Origin: Bacteroidales bacterium
Lineage (GTDB): Bacteria; Bacteroidota; Bacteroidia; Bacteroidales; UBA3824
Assembly: GCA_017417315.1 (NCBI GenBank)
Contig: JAFPZK010000084.1
Span: forward strand, 62,001 to 126,000
DNA: 64,000 nt
Direction: 5' to 3'
Made by a program: the position numbers and the translations under genes. Position 1 is the stretch's first letter; every line of letters starts with the position of its first letter. This document shows positions 15,605-24,171 of the stretch, piece after piece. Below the pieces are notes generated by a model, which searched no databases, had not been told where the DNA came from, and saw only the letters and a list, made by a program, of their open reading frames with translations.

Positions 15605-17893
15605 TTATCTTCCGTTTTTTTCTACTTCAATTCTTTCGTTCAACGGGTTGTCGATTTTCAAATCCGTAATCTTGCCGTCTTTCCAAGAACATTCAACCGT
15701 TATGCCGCCGCGTGCTTTAAGCCCTTTGAAATGACCGCTTTGCCAAACATCAGGAATCGCCGGCAAAACTCTTATTATACGCGTTCCGTCCGCTTTTACT
15801 TCATGACTTTGCAAAAGCATTTCCATCAAACCTGCACTGCCGCCGAAATTGCCGTCAATCTGAAAAGGCGGGTGCGAACAAAACATATTCTTAAACGTTC
15901 CCGCTCCCGAACCAGAATACGAAACCGTATTGCCCCATTTGTCAGGCTCACATTTTGTCGTGACGACAGGATTCATCAGATTCTTGAAAAGTTTGTAAGC
16001 ATGATTGCCGTCTTGAAGCCGCGCCCAAAAATTGATTTTCCAAGCCCTTGACCAACCCGTACCTTCATCGCCGCGACGTTTCAAAGTCTCTTTTGCCGCC
16101 GAATATAACTCAGGCGTGTTGATTGAAGTCCCCGGATAAAGCCCGAACAAATGACTTACATGTCTGTGATGAGGCTCTACTTCGTCATAATCTTCAAGCC
16201 ATTCTTGAAGATAACCTTTCGGCGAAATCTTCATTTTGGGAAGCCTCGATGCCGTTTCTTTCAAAAGTGCTGAATACTCCGTGTCCGTTTTAAGTATTCC
16301 GGCTGCTTGCTCAACCGCTGAAAATATCTCCAAACAAATCTGAGTGTCCATTGTAGGTCCGGCACAAACACAACAACGTTTACCGTCTTTCAAAAATGCG
16401 TTTTCGGGTGATGAACTCGGACCCGTTACAAGCGAGCCGTTAAACTCAAAAAGATTGGCTCTGAGAAACTCTGCCGCACCTTTCAAAACGGGATACACAC
16501 GTTTTAAATATTCCGTATCTTTTGTGAACAAAAAATGCTCCCACAACTGCAACGCAATCCACGCGCCGCCCGTGAAAGTTGCCCCCCATGACGGATCTTC
16601 GCTCGGAGCCGTGAAATTCCACGCATTCGCCAAAACATGTCCTGTCCAACCGTCAGTGCCGTAAAAATCCTTCGCCGTATTCTCGCCTGACTTGACAAGC
16701 CCTTCAACGTATTTCGTTATCGGCTCTGACAAGTCAGATAAATTACCCGGCTCCATAGGCCAATGATTCATTTGAACGTTGATGTTTAAGTGATAATCAC
16801 CGTTCCAAGCCGTATGAATTGCGTCAGCCCAAATGCCCTGTAAATTAGGCGGCAAGGTCGCGTTAAGGCTCGAACAAATCAACAGATAACGTCCAAACTG
16901 CAAATACAACGCAGCAGAATCAACCGCTTGAATATTACCGCTGTCATCAGTTTTCCCCATTTCCACTGAAACACGGTCAAAATATTTTTTGTACTCTTTT
17001 ATGTGAGCGTTTTTCAGTGTTTCATAATTTTTCGGGGCTTCGGTGATTAACAACTCCGTAGCGTTGCGGATTGTCGCAAAATCGTTATGAACTTTGTTTT
17101 CGATGATTTTTTGATAATCCGTATTTGCGCTTATCATAATAACAGCCTCATTTTCAGTCCGATTAACGACTTTGGCAATGGCAATAAATTTTACGCCTTC
17201 TTTTTTTTCGTCGCCGCTATTAAGCATACCTTTCATGACAACTGCCGAATCGGTTTTCAAAAATTCCGCATTTTCTTTTCTTGAAAAATTATACGAAAAT
17301 TTCAGCGGCGCATTTTCGGTTTCAAGCCTTACGACAATGACATTTTGCAGAATAGACACAAAATATTCCCGACGGAATTTCGCTTTTTTGCCGTTATAAT
17401 TAAATGTAAACGAAGTATTTGAAACGGCATTATTCAAGTTCAATCCGCGTTTATAATCCGAAAACAAAGTGTCAGAAAACATTTCGGAAAAGTCAATGAC
17501 GAACTCTCCGAGAGTTTGATAACATCCGTATTTCGGATTACAGCTTCCTCCGTCAGAACACGTAAAATGCTCTTTCATTAAGTTTTCGGCTTCCACGTTA
17601 TCGCCTTCGAGAAGTTTTTTGCGGATTTCGGGCAGCCATGTTTTGGCTTCCGGGTTAGAAGCGTTCCATGAGCAACCCGACCACATTGTTTCTTCGTTCA
17701 AGACGAGAGTTTCTTTTGTGATTCCTCCGTCAGGCATTGCGCCGAGACGTCCGTTGCCAAGAGGCAGGGTTTCTTCCCACATCTGTGCCGGAGAAGAAAA
17801 CGTAATATCCAATGTGTCAGTTTTTTCCTGCTTTGAACAGCCAACAAACAACGCCGCAGCGAAAATAAAAATTGAAAGTTTTTTTAGTATCAT
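15605..17893 (-). CDS. GH95-family alpha-L-fucosidase lipoprotein
   Basis: 762 residues with a lipoprotein signal (FIFAAALFVGCSKQ), so it is exported and lipid-anchored. GH95 marks are the N-terminal WEETLPLGNGRLGAMPDGG and LVLNEETMWSG, the catalytic-centre motifs INVQMNHWPMEPGNLSD and GPSSSPENAF, and C-terminal IDGNFGGSAGLMEMLLQSH. Known members hydrolyse terminal alpha-1,2-fucose, some alpha-L-galactose, by inversion. It lies 13 nt downstream of the Dcu-type carrier gene on the same strand. No SusC/D pair is near, so it may act on host- or plant-derived fucosides processed elsewhere. Confidence 0.92.
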   Translation of the reverse strand: MILKKLSIFIFAAALFVGCSKQEKTDTLDITFSSPAQMWEETLPLGNGRLGAMPDGGITKETLVLNEETMWSGCSWNASNPEAKTWLPEIRKKLLEGDNVEAENLMKEHFTCSDGGSCNPKYGCYQTLGEFVIDFSEMFSDTLFSDYKRGLNLNNAVSNTSFTFNYNGKKAKFRREYFVSILQNVIVVRLETENAPLKFSYNFSRKENAEFLKTDSAVVMKGMLNSGDEKKEGVKFIAIAKVVNRTENEAVIMISANTDYQKIIENKVHNDFATIRNATELLITEAPKNYETLKNAHIKEYKKYFDRVSVEMGKTDDSGNIQAVDSAALYLQFGRYLLICSSLNATLPPNLQGIWADAIHTAWNGDYHLNINVQMNHWPMEPGNLSDLSEPITKYVEGLVKSGENTAKDFYGTDGWTGHVLANAWNFTAPSEDPSWGATFTGGAWIALQLWEHFLFTKDTEYLKRVYPVLKGAAEFLRANLFEFNGSLVTGPSSSPENAFLKDGKRCCVCAGPTMDTQICLEIFSAVEQAAGILKTDTEYSALLKETASRLPKMKISPKGYLQEWLEDYDEVEPHHRHVSHLFGLYPGTSINTPELYSAAKETLKRRGDEGTGWSRAWKINFWARLQDGNHAYKLFKNLMNPVVTTKCEPDKWGNTVSYSGSGAGTFKNMFCSHPPFQIDGNFGGSAGLMEMLLQSHEVKADGTRIIRVLPAIPDVWQSGHFKGLKARGGITVECSWKDGKITDLKIDNPLNERIEVEKNGR

Positions 17894-17906
17894 TTTTCTT
17901 TTTTTT

Positions 17907-19250
17907 CTAATAAAACAACCACGTTATCAACATTCCAACTAACGTTGAAACCGTTACACTGACTAATCCCGGCATCATAAAACTATGATTGAGAAGATAT
18001 TTGCCGATAACCGTCGTGCCTGAGCGGTCGAAATTTACAGTTGCAATATCGCTCGGATAGTTAGGAATAAAGAAATATCCGTAAACGCTCGGCAAAACGC
18101 CTAACAAAACAGGTCCCGGAATCCCTAACGAATATGCTAACGGCAACATCGAAACAACTACCGCACCTTGCGAATTTATCAAAACCGAAACCGCAAAAAA
18201 TGCAAATGCAATTGTCCACGGATATTGGCTGACGATACCTTCCAAACCGCCTTTCATAACATCGAGATAGTTGCTGAAAAACGTGTCTGCAAGCCATGCT
18301 ATACCGTAAATCGCCACAACAGCCACCATTCCGCTTTGCCATACAGCACCGCCGACAGCCTTTTTGGGACTCGCCTTGCAAAAAATTATCATAAAGGCCG
18401 CAGCCGTTATCATAACTATCTGAATGATAATGTTCATGCCGATAGGTTTACCGTTAAACTTCGGACGCAAATCCATACCTGCAATCTGAAAAACTGAATA
18501 CATAACAATCAACGCCAATGCGCCGACAAAAATATAAACGGCAAGTTTCGCGCTTTTGTCAATTTTCTTATCGAGAAGTGTAGCCGAACTTCCGTACATA
18601 AATTCTTTGGTTTTCGGGTCTTTTAACCGCTCTTGAAACTGAGGGTCTTTGTCCAAATCCAAACCGCGTTTATAACTAAGTGCCGCCGCCGCAATAAGTC
18701 CGCAAAGACAAGTGGGAATCGTTACGCCGATAACTTGTAAGTTGTTGACGTCAAAACCGTTAGCATTGGAGATAACAACAAACGAAGCCACTGCTGCCGC
18801 AATCGGAGAACACGTTATGCCAACCTGACTTGCTATGCTTGCCACACCGCACGGACGTTCGGGACGTATGCCTTTTTTCAAGGCGATGTCGCAGATTATC
18901 GGCATTAATGTATAGACAACGTGTCCCGTGCCTACCAAAACCGTCAGAAAAAAAGTACATAACGGCGCAAAAAACGTTATGTGATTAGGGTGTTTTCGCA
19001 GTAGTTTTTCGGCTATTTGAATCAGCCAATCCATTCCGCCGGAGGCTTGCATCATGCCGGCACACGTTACGGCGGCAATGATGATGTAAATAACGTCTGT
19101 TGGCGGTGTGCCGGGTTTTAGTCCGAAACACAAAACCAAAAGCGCGAGACCTATGCCCGAAATCGCTCCGAGTGCAAGACTGCCGTAACGCGAGCCTACA
19201 TACAATGCGCCCAAGACTATCAAAAGTTCGAGTAACATTACAAAATCCAT
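17907..19250 (-). CDS. anaerobic C4-dicarboxylate carrier, DcuA/DcuB family
   Basis: 447 residues with about 10-12 hydrophobic segments. The start at ATG 19250 (MDFVMLLELLIVLGALYVGS) is chosen over a TTG 9 nt upstream. Family signatures include GSRYGSLALGAISGIGL, the GTGHVVYTLMPII segment, SQVGITCSPIAAAVASF and PNYPSDIATVNFDRSGTT. Dcu carriers exchange fumarate, aspartate or malate for succinate during fumarate respiration, the main redox outlet of many Bacteroidales. Whether it is DcuA- or DcuB-like cannot be told by eye. It sits between a sensor kinase gene (39 nt upstream) and the GH95 gene (13 nt downstream). Confidence 0.9.
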   Translation of the reverse strand: MDFVMLLELLIVLGALYVGSRYGSLALGAISGIGLALLVLCFGLKPGTPPTDVIYIIIAAVTCAGMMQASGGMDWLIQIAEKLLRKHPNHITFFAPLCTFFLTVLVGTGHVVYTLMPIICDIALKKGIRPERPCGVASIASQVGITCSPIAAAVASFVVISNANGFDVNNLQVIGVTIPTCLCGLIAAAALSYKRGLDLDKDPQFQERLKDPKTKEFMYGSSATLLDKKIDKSAKLAVYIFVGALALIVMYSVFQIAGMDLRPKFNGKPIGMNIIIQIVMITAAAFMIIFCKASPKKAVGGAVWQSGMVAVVAIYGIAWLADTFFSNYLDVMKGGLEGIVSQYPWTIAFAFFAVSVLINSQGAVVVSMLPLAYSLGIPGPVLLGVLPSVYGYFFIPNYPSDIATVNFDRSGTTVIGKYLLNHSFMMPGLVSVTVSTLVGMLITWLFY

Positions 19251-19289
19251 AATAATCAATATTTTAAAGGGTTCTACATATTTTTTATT

Positions 19290-22133
19290 TTATTCTATGC
19301 CGTATTTGCTCATAATTGATTTCAGTTTTTCTATGCTGATTGGTTTTGAAAGCGTGTCGTTGCAGCCGGAGTTCAACGCAGTTTCGTAGTCGGACTGATA
19401 ACCAGTTTCCATAATTGCCACAATAGGTGTCGAATTACCCGCCTGACGTATTTTTTCTGCGGCTTCAAGTCCGCTGAAATATTGAAGTTCTACGCCCGCA
19501 ATAATCAAATCGTAGGTCTCTGACAACGCTTTGTTTATAAGTGTATCACCGTCAAAAGCATTTTGTGTATTGTAGCCTTCGAGTGCGTTGTCAAGCAATG
19601 AATAGCAGTTGATGTCGCTTACGGCAATAAGAATTTTGTATTTTTTGCGAGGGTCTAAGGCGTATTGTTTTGATACCGATTCGTAATTTACGGGCGGCAT
19701 GGTGAAAATATTGACATCCGTCGGAAGCCATGCCCAAAACAATGAACCTTTTTTCTCTTGCGAAGAAAAACCGATTTTGCCGTTAGCATTGTCAACAATC
19801 GTTTTACAAATCGGAAGTCCTAATCCTATTCCGCGCTTTTCTTGGTGAAGTTTTTCAAACGGTAAAAAGACTTTTTCTTTGTCCTCATCAGGAATACCGC
19901 AACCCGTATCCTCAACATATAAGTAAATGCCGTTGTTCTGATATTTGTATCCCATTTTTACATAACCTCTTACCGTGTATTTCAATGAGTTGGAAACGTA
20001 AATTTCCATAATCCTTCTTACATATTTTTTATCGCTGTTGATTATGCAATACGGATACGGATTTTCAATTATCAGTTTAAAGTTTTTGTTTTCGACCTCT
20101 GGCTGAAATTTCAGGAAAATCTCGTTGAAAAGTTGACTGAGGTTGAATTTCGAATATAAAAATTCTACAAAACCCGAAATCATCTTTGAAGAATCCACAA
20201 GGTTTTCGACCTGACGGGTAAGTTCGTTGCAGCCGATAAAGATTTGTTGAAAAGCCTCTTCGGAGTTGAACGTTGTTTTGCCCGCGTTTTTTACTAACAA
20301 TTCCGAAAATCCGTTAATATAATTCATCGGCGTACGGATTTCGTGGCTGACGTTTTTTAGGAAAGTCGTTCTCAGATTTTCTGACTTTTCAGCAAGCGTT
20401 TTTGCCGCTTCAAGCCTTTTAATTATGGATTTGTATTTTGAGGTATTTACACCGCAGCAAATTATATAACGCTGTTTGTTGCTGTTGACATAAAGCGTTT
20501 TATAATAGTGTACCGAATACTGCATGCCGTTGTACGTAAACTCCGATTCTAATTCGGCATAGCCTTCTCTAACGGCTTTTTCGTCGGCGGCACGTCCTTC
20601 TTCCGTTACGGGTGAATGTCCGAAAACTTCAAATTCGTTGCGGTTTAGTATCATTTCCGGCTCTAACGCAAAACCCTCGCAACATTGTTTGTTGACCATC
20701 AGAAAATGAAAATCTTCGTCGGGAGATTTTATTGCGAGCATACACGGTATGGCGTTTATCAATGCTTTTAAAAACGAATCACCGTCTTTAAGTGAGGGAA
20801 CTAAATTTTCCAACTTCTGATTTGTCATAACGACTCCCGAAAATGTCAAAACTTTGCCGTCGTTATCTACTTCCGTCGGCGTGATAAACAGTTGAACATT
20901 TTGCCAGATGTTATCGGTTTTGTAGCGGTAACTGATTGTAGCATAGACTTGTTTTCCGCTTTTAACTTCTGAAATTACCTTCTGATTTTTCTCCAAATCC
21001 TCGGGGTGGACGTTTTTGAGGTAACTGGCAAAAGATATACCGCTTTTTTTACCCGAAATTATCAGGTTGTCGGTCTTGACTTCGTAGACAAATTTTGTTA
21101 CGAGACTTGCCCCGCTGTTTCTGAAATCTTTGATTTTAAGTTGTTTAAGCAACGTTTGATATGTAACTCTATGGCACATACCTTCTATTTTCGTAACTTT
21201 TCCGTTTTCGTAAATCGGCTCGGTCAAAGTATTCCAATACGAATAACCGCCCTGAACGGAATCGTCGGCAATTCTCATAACGATTCTTTTTTCAGGGAGC
21301 TTGCCCTCGATTATTTTTTGGAAAGCGGTCATAAGCATAACCGTATCTTTGGGTTCAAATTGCGAAAAATATTCTGAGGCATCGCATTTTGTTATAACGC
21401 CGCCTTCGTTGAAAAATTCCGTTTCGCCGCTATCTATAAGGTATCGCCATACTTTTAATGTATTTAGTGCGTAGATTTTTTTGGCGAGTTTTATTATTCC
21501 TTTTTCTCTTTGTCTCGTTTTTTCGATTTCGGTAACATCGTTGGTGATAAATATAATAAATGGTTGTTGATAATCAGGCACATAAAACTTATGCATACAT
21601 AAATTTAAGAATTTTGATTCGGTATTGGTTGTCCCGAACCATTCTCTTACTTTCGGGTCAGAAAAATCAATTTCTATTTTTGTGTCAAAATCGTCTTCTT
21701 TTCTGATTCTGTCTTTTAATTTTTCGCTGATGACCGGTGTTTCCCAAAGTTCGGTTTTAATATCGTCTTTTACACCGAAAAGAGTTATAAAATGGTTGTT
21801 GACACAATATCTTTTTCCGTCGTAACTGAACACTGAGGCTGCAACGGGCATCGAATTTAATAAATTTGAAAAAGCAATACGCCAAAAAGTCATTTTTTCT
21901 TCTATTTGGTCGTAAAGGTGCTTTTTGCTTTCGTCGGTTGACTGTTGTTTATTTTGTTTATTTTGGTTATTTTGGTTGTTTTGGTTTTTGTATTTTTTTA
22001 ATTCGGTTTCATATCTTTGCCGTATTACAAACTCTATGTAAACGGCTGCGATGACGGCTGTTACAAGTACTGTAATTATGATTGTCGTTGTTATGGTTAA
22101 AATGTTGTCCATTTCTTTTGAGTTTTTTTTCAA
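19290..22133 (-). CDS. membrane-bound PAS hybrid histidine kinase with degenerate receiver
   Basis: 947 residues. One N-terminal membrane segment (ILTITTTIIITVLVTAVIAA) is followed by an Asn/Gln/Lys-rich linker (about residues 48-65), several PAS-like domains, HisKA with H597 in SHEIRTPMN, an HATPase domain (EDTGCGIPDED; GIGLGLPICKT) and a C-terminal receiver fold. In that receiver the phospho-acceptor is G880 (LIIAGVELQ) in place of Asp and the acidic pair is lost, while LSKP is kept. It therefore probably binds rather than accepts phosphate. No DNA-binding domain is attached, so it is not a PUL-type HTCS. It is the first gene of a close run with the Dcu-type carrier and GH95 genes. Confidence 0.88.
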   Translation of the reverse strand: MKKNSKEMDNILTITTTIIITVLVTAVIAAVYIEFVIRQRYETELKKYKNQNNQNNQNKQNKQQSTDESKKHLYDQIEEKMTFWRIAFSNLLNSMPVAASVFSYDGKRYCVNNHFITLFGVKDDIKTELWETPVISEKLKDRIRKEDDFDTKIEIDFSDPKVREWFGTTNTESKFLNLCMHKFYVPDYQQPFIIFITNDVTEIEKTRQREKGIIKLAKKIYALNTLKVWRYLIDSGETEFFNEGGVITKCDASEYFSQFEPKDTVMLMTAFQKIIEGKLPEKRIVMRIADDSVQGGYSYWNTLTEPIYENGKVTKIEGMCHRVTYQTLLKQLKIKDFRNSGASLVTKFVYEVKTDNLIISGKKSGISFASYLKNVHPEDLEKNQKVISEVKSGKQVYATISYRYKTDNIWQNVQLFITPTEVDNDGKVLTFSGVVMTNQKLENLVPSLKDGDSFLKALINAIPCMLAIKSPDEDFHFLMVNKQCCEGFALEPEMILNRNEFEVFGHSPVTEEGRAADEKAVREGYAELESEFTYNGMQYSVHYYKTLYVNSNKQRYIICCGVNTSKYKSIIKRLEAAKTLAEKSENLRTTFLKNVSHEIRTPMNYINGFSELLVKNAGKTTFNSEEAFQQIFIGCNELTRQVENLVDSSKMISGFVEFLYSKFNLSQLFNEIFLKFQPEVENKNFKLIIENPYPYCIINSDKKYVRRIMEIYVSNSLKYTVRGYVKMGYKYQNNGIYLYVEDTGCGIPDEDKEKVFLPFEKLHQEKRGIGLGLPICKTIVDNANGKIGFSSQEKKGSLFWAWLPTDVNIFTMPPVNYESVSKQYALDPRKKYKILIAVSDINCYSLLDNALEGYNTQNAFDGDTLINKALSETYDLIIAGVELQYFSGLEAAEKIRQAGNSTPIVAIMETGYQSDYETALNSGCNDTLSKPISIEKLKSIMSKYGIE

Positions 22134-22157
22134 AACGCAAAATAAATGTTTTTTTTT

Positions 22158-22177
22158 GAAAAAAAAATTTTTTTTTC
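22158..22177. repeat. A9T9 palindrome at the end of the glycosyltransferase gene
   Basis: G, nine A, nine T, C forms a 20-bp palindrome that overlaps the TGA stop at 22176-22178 and is followed on the minus strand by more A. The A/T hairpin may weakly end the transcript. It also fills most of the 42-nt gap to the kinase gene. Confidence 0.4.
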
Positions 22178-23396
22178 AGATTTTTTTTACATTTTCCGTT
22201 TTTAAATTGCGAAATTTTATCAAAAGGTCTGTCGTATTAGTTTCATTAAACGGAATATTAAGTGCCTTTAATAATTCAACGGACTGACTTTCAACCGTTT
22301 GTTTTTTAAAGTAGTTTTCATGCGCAAAGTTCAAAAATTTCAGCAGCCTGAAAGCGTCAAACCATACAAAAAAGCGTTTTCTTAAAGTTTCTTTGCTTGC
22401 GGCGTTTTCTTTCATTTCCTTTAAGGCTTCAAAATAACCGTTTTTCTCCAAAAACTCTTGCATAACCGGCTGAATTTCACCGTTTTGAAAAAAACTTTTC
22501 AAGACTAAAAAACTTTCAAAACAATAAACGTTATAATCGGAGTTGATAGTCTGTTTTATAGAAATTCCGGTTCCGAAAGGAACTCTTGAAGAAATTCTGA
22601 TTGACGGAAAAACTTTTGCTGAGTTAAGTTCATAGAATTTTTCCCTCGGAATAATTTTTTGTAAAAAGTAAAAATCTTCACCGGCTTGACGGCGGTTCAT
22701 TCCGCCTTCCAAGCAATACGGCTTTACCCTTACCGCAAACGCCGAACCGACAGTCTGAAAAGCATACGGAAATCCCGCAAATCTTTGAGCCTGAATGTAA
22801 TACCGCATATAAAGTTCGTATTTTGCGATTGCGTTACGATTGTCTTCGGGGGCGTTTTCGTCAAAAATATCGTGTTCAAAATATATTGAAACGCCTTCTG
22901 CTTTTTTGTTTTTTAAGAAAAACGTTTCGATTTCTTCCAAATAGTTTTTGCTGCAAAGACAATCGGCATCAAAGTTTATTATAACGCCGTCTTCATTGCC
23001 AACACTTTGAAACCGTCTTACAGCCTCGTCCATACCGATTTTTCGAGCAAAACCTACGCCTGCGTGTTTTTTGGGAAGAGAGTTTTCTTCAAAGCAGAAA
23101 AACTTTTTTTCTTTGGTAGAAAATTGTTTTGAAAATTCTTCTATTTGTTTGACTGACAGATGGTTTTGTGCTAAAATATTTTCATCGCTGTTTTCTTTGG
23201 CGTTAACGACTACGATTATTTCGACGGGATATTTTGTCGGGGCGCATTGTAAAAGCGCGTTCAGCGGTTTTAAAATTTCCGGCTCGTTATAACACGGAAT
23301 CACCACAATCATTTTTAAATCCTTTTCGGGATTTTCTTTGATGTGCGGCATCAAAACATTATAACGATAAAAATATGTGTCAAAAAAATTTTGCAT
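22176..23396 (-). CDS. family 2 glycosyltransferase
   Basis: 406 residues from ATG 23396 (MQNFFDTYF). An open frame extends 60 nt further upstream, but it runs through a palindromic repeat and is rejected. The GT-A fold is visible as MIVVIPCYNEP (about residues 29-39), IIVVVNAKENSD and the metal-binding DXD motif NFDADC, followed by an acceptor-side region with GGMNRRQAGEDFYFLQK. There are no membrane segments, so the enzyme is cytosolic or peripheral. Donor and acceptor cannot be told. It lies downstream of the OmpH-like gene and upstream of the sensor kinase, with no other polysaccharide genes nearby. Confidence 0.85.
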   Translation of the reverse strand: MQNFFDTYFYRYNVLMPHIKENPEKDLKMIVVIPCYNEPEILKPLNALLQCAPTKYPVEIIVVVNAKENSDENILAQNHLSVKQIEEFSKQFSTKEKKFFCFEENSLPKKHAGVGFARKIGMDEAVRRFQSVGNEDGVIINFDADCLCSKNYLEEIETFFLKNKKAEGVSIYFEHDIFDENAPEDNRNAIAKYELYMRYYIQAQRFAGFPYAFQTVGSAFAVRVKPYCLEGGMNRRQAGEDFYFLQKIIPREKFYELNSAKVFPSIRISSRVPFGTGISIKQTINSDYNVYCFESFLVLKSFFQNGEIQPVMQEFLEKNGYFEALKEMKENAASKETLRKRFFVWFDAFRLLKFLNFAHENYFKKQTVESQSVELLKALNIPFNETNTTDLLIKFRNLKTENVKKI

Positions 23397-23409
23397 TTTT
23401 TTATACGAT

Positions 23410-23455
23410 GTAGGGGCGAAAAATTTTTCGCCCCAACAAATTTTTCGCCCCAACA
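23410..23455. repeat. REP-like palindrome plus 17-bp tandem repeat
   Basis: A perfect 22-bp palindrome (23413-23434, arms GGGGCGAAAAA) is preceded by the GTAG foot (23410-23413). AATTTTTCGCCCCAACA is then repeated in tandem (23422-23438 and 23439-23455). It lies between the OmpH-like and glycosyltransferase genes. The GTAG foot and hairpin resemble REP elements and the hairpin at 4572. There is no T run on either side. Confidence 0.7.
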
Positions 23456-23459
23456 AAAA

Positions 23460-24071
23460 TTATTTTGCCGTTGAATCGGTTGCCGCAGCACCGCCACCGT
23501 TTCTGTAACGAGAGTTAAGGGCTTTGAGGATTTCCTGAGTAACGTCCATACTCGGGTCAGCATACAAAAGTGTAGAACTGCCCTGCGTACTCATAATCAT
23601 TTTATAACCTTTTACTTTATTGAACTCTTTGATGTAGTTTTTGATTGAATCGCCAACGCGGTTCATGATTTGTGCTTGGTCGTCAGAGAGTTCCATTGCT
23701 TGTTTTTCTCTGAGTTCAAGAAGTTTCTGCTGTTCAACTTGAAGATTCTGCTGAATTTCCTGAGCGCGTGTCGGGGTTACGAGTTTTTTCTCAAAGTTAG
23801 ATTGAAGTTCCATGAAACGTCTTTCGATGGATTTACCTTTTGATTGAAGTTCCTGCTCGTACTGATTGGTTTTTGTCATAAGTTTAGTAGCCTCGTCGTT
23901 GTAGAGGTCATAACCGTTAACTAAACTGTCGATATAAACGAATGCTATTTCGTTAGAAACATTAGAACCGTTTGATGATGAAACATTTACGGTGTTGCCG
24001 GCTTTGTTGCAACTTGCAAAAGCGGCGAGGGCGGTTGAAAAAAATAACGCCTTAATTATACATTTTTTCAT
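23460..24071 (-). CDS. OmpH/Skp-family periplasmic chaperone-like lipoprotein
   Basis: 203 residues with a lipoprotein-type signal (FSTALAAFASCNK). After a Ser/Asn linker comes the OmpH core: IAFVYIDSLVNGYDLYNDEA, a long coiled coil (about 75-150, rich in Gln/Glu/Lys, EIQQNLQVEQQKLLELREKQ) and the C-terminal GYKMIMSTQGSSTLLYADPS with an Ala/Gly tail. Skp proteins form trimers that hold unfolded outer-membrane proteins during transit. The lipid anchor differs from the soluble E. coli Skp and is frequent in Bacteroidota relatives. It is divergent from ilvD, and their promoters overlap. Confidence 0.85.
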   Translation of the reverse strand: MKKCIIKALFFSTALAAFASCNKAGNTVNVSSSNGSNVSNEIAFVYIDSLVNGYDLYNDEATKLMTKTNQYEQELQSKGKSIERRFMELQSNFEKKLVTPTRAQEIQQNLQVEQQKLLELREKQAMELSDDQAQIMNRVGDSIKNYIKEFNKVKGYKMIMSTQGSSTLLYADPSMDVTQEILKALNSRYRNGGGAAATDSTAK

Positions 24072-24099
24072 TGTAAATACTTTTTTTAAATTCCGGCGG

Positions 24100-24133
24100 C
24101 AAAGATAATAAAAATTTTTGTTTTCTGCTCAAA
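24100..24133 (-). promoter_or_regulatory. promoter of the OmpH-like gene
   Basis: On the minus strand TTTG (24130-24133), a 22-nt spacer, and TATCTTTG (24100-24107, perfect -7). The spacer is slightly long. It overlaps the divergent ilvD promoter. Confidence 0.55.
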
Positions 24134-24147
24134 AATCACTATTTTTG
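24117..24147 (+). promoter_or_regulatory. promoter of ilvD
   Basis: TTTG (24117-24120), a 19-nt spacer and TATTTTTG (24140-24147) match both consensus boxes. The ATG follows at 24172. The -33 box of the opposite promoter (24130-24133) lies within its spacer, so the two promoters cannot easily be occupied together. Confidence 0.65.
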
Positions 24148-24171
24148 CCACAAATAAAAAACAATCGAATC

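Noticed and set aside
19290..22133. Hybrid two-component system (HTCS) regulator for the GH95 gene
   Set aside because: There is no Reg_prop/Y_Y_Y sensor and no C-terminal AraC-type DNA-binding domain; the protein ends with a degenerate receiver.
22158..22177. Strong intrinsic terminator at the A9T9 palindrome
   Set aside because: The stem has almost no G-C pairs and overlaps the stop codon, so it is recorded only as a repeat of uncertain effect.
23397..23456. N-terminal extension of the glycosyltransferase
   Set aside because: The additional codons are made of the palindromic repeat; the ATG at 23396 gives a normal GT2 start.
24118..24171. N-terminal extension of IlvD from a TTG codon
   Set aside because: The stretch contains both boxes of the ilvD promoter, and IlvD homologues begin near MDLKSK.
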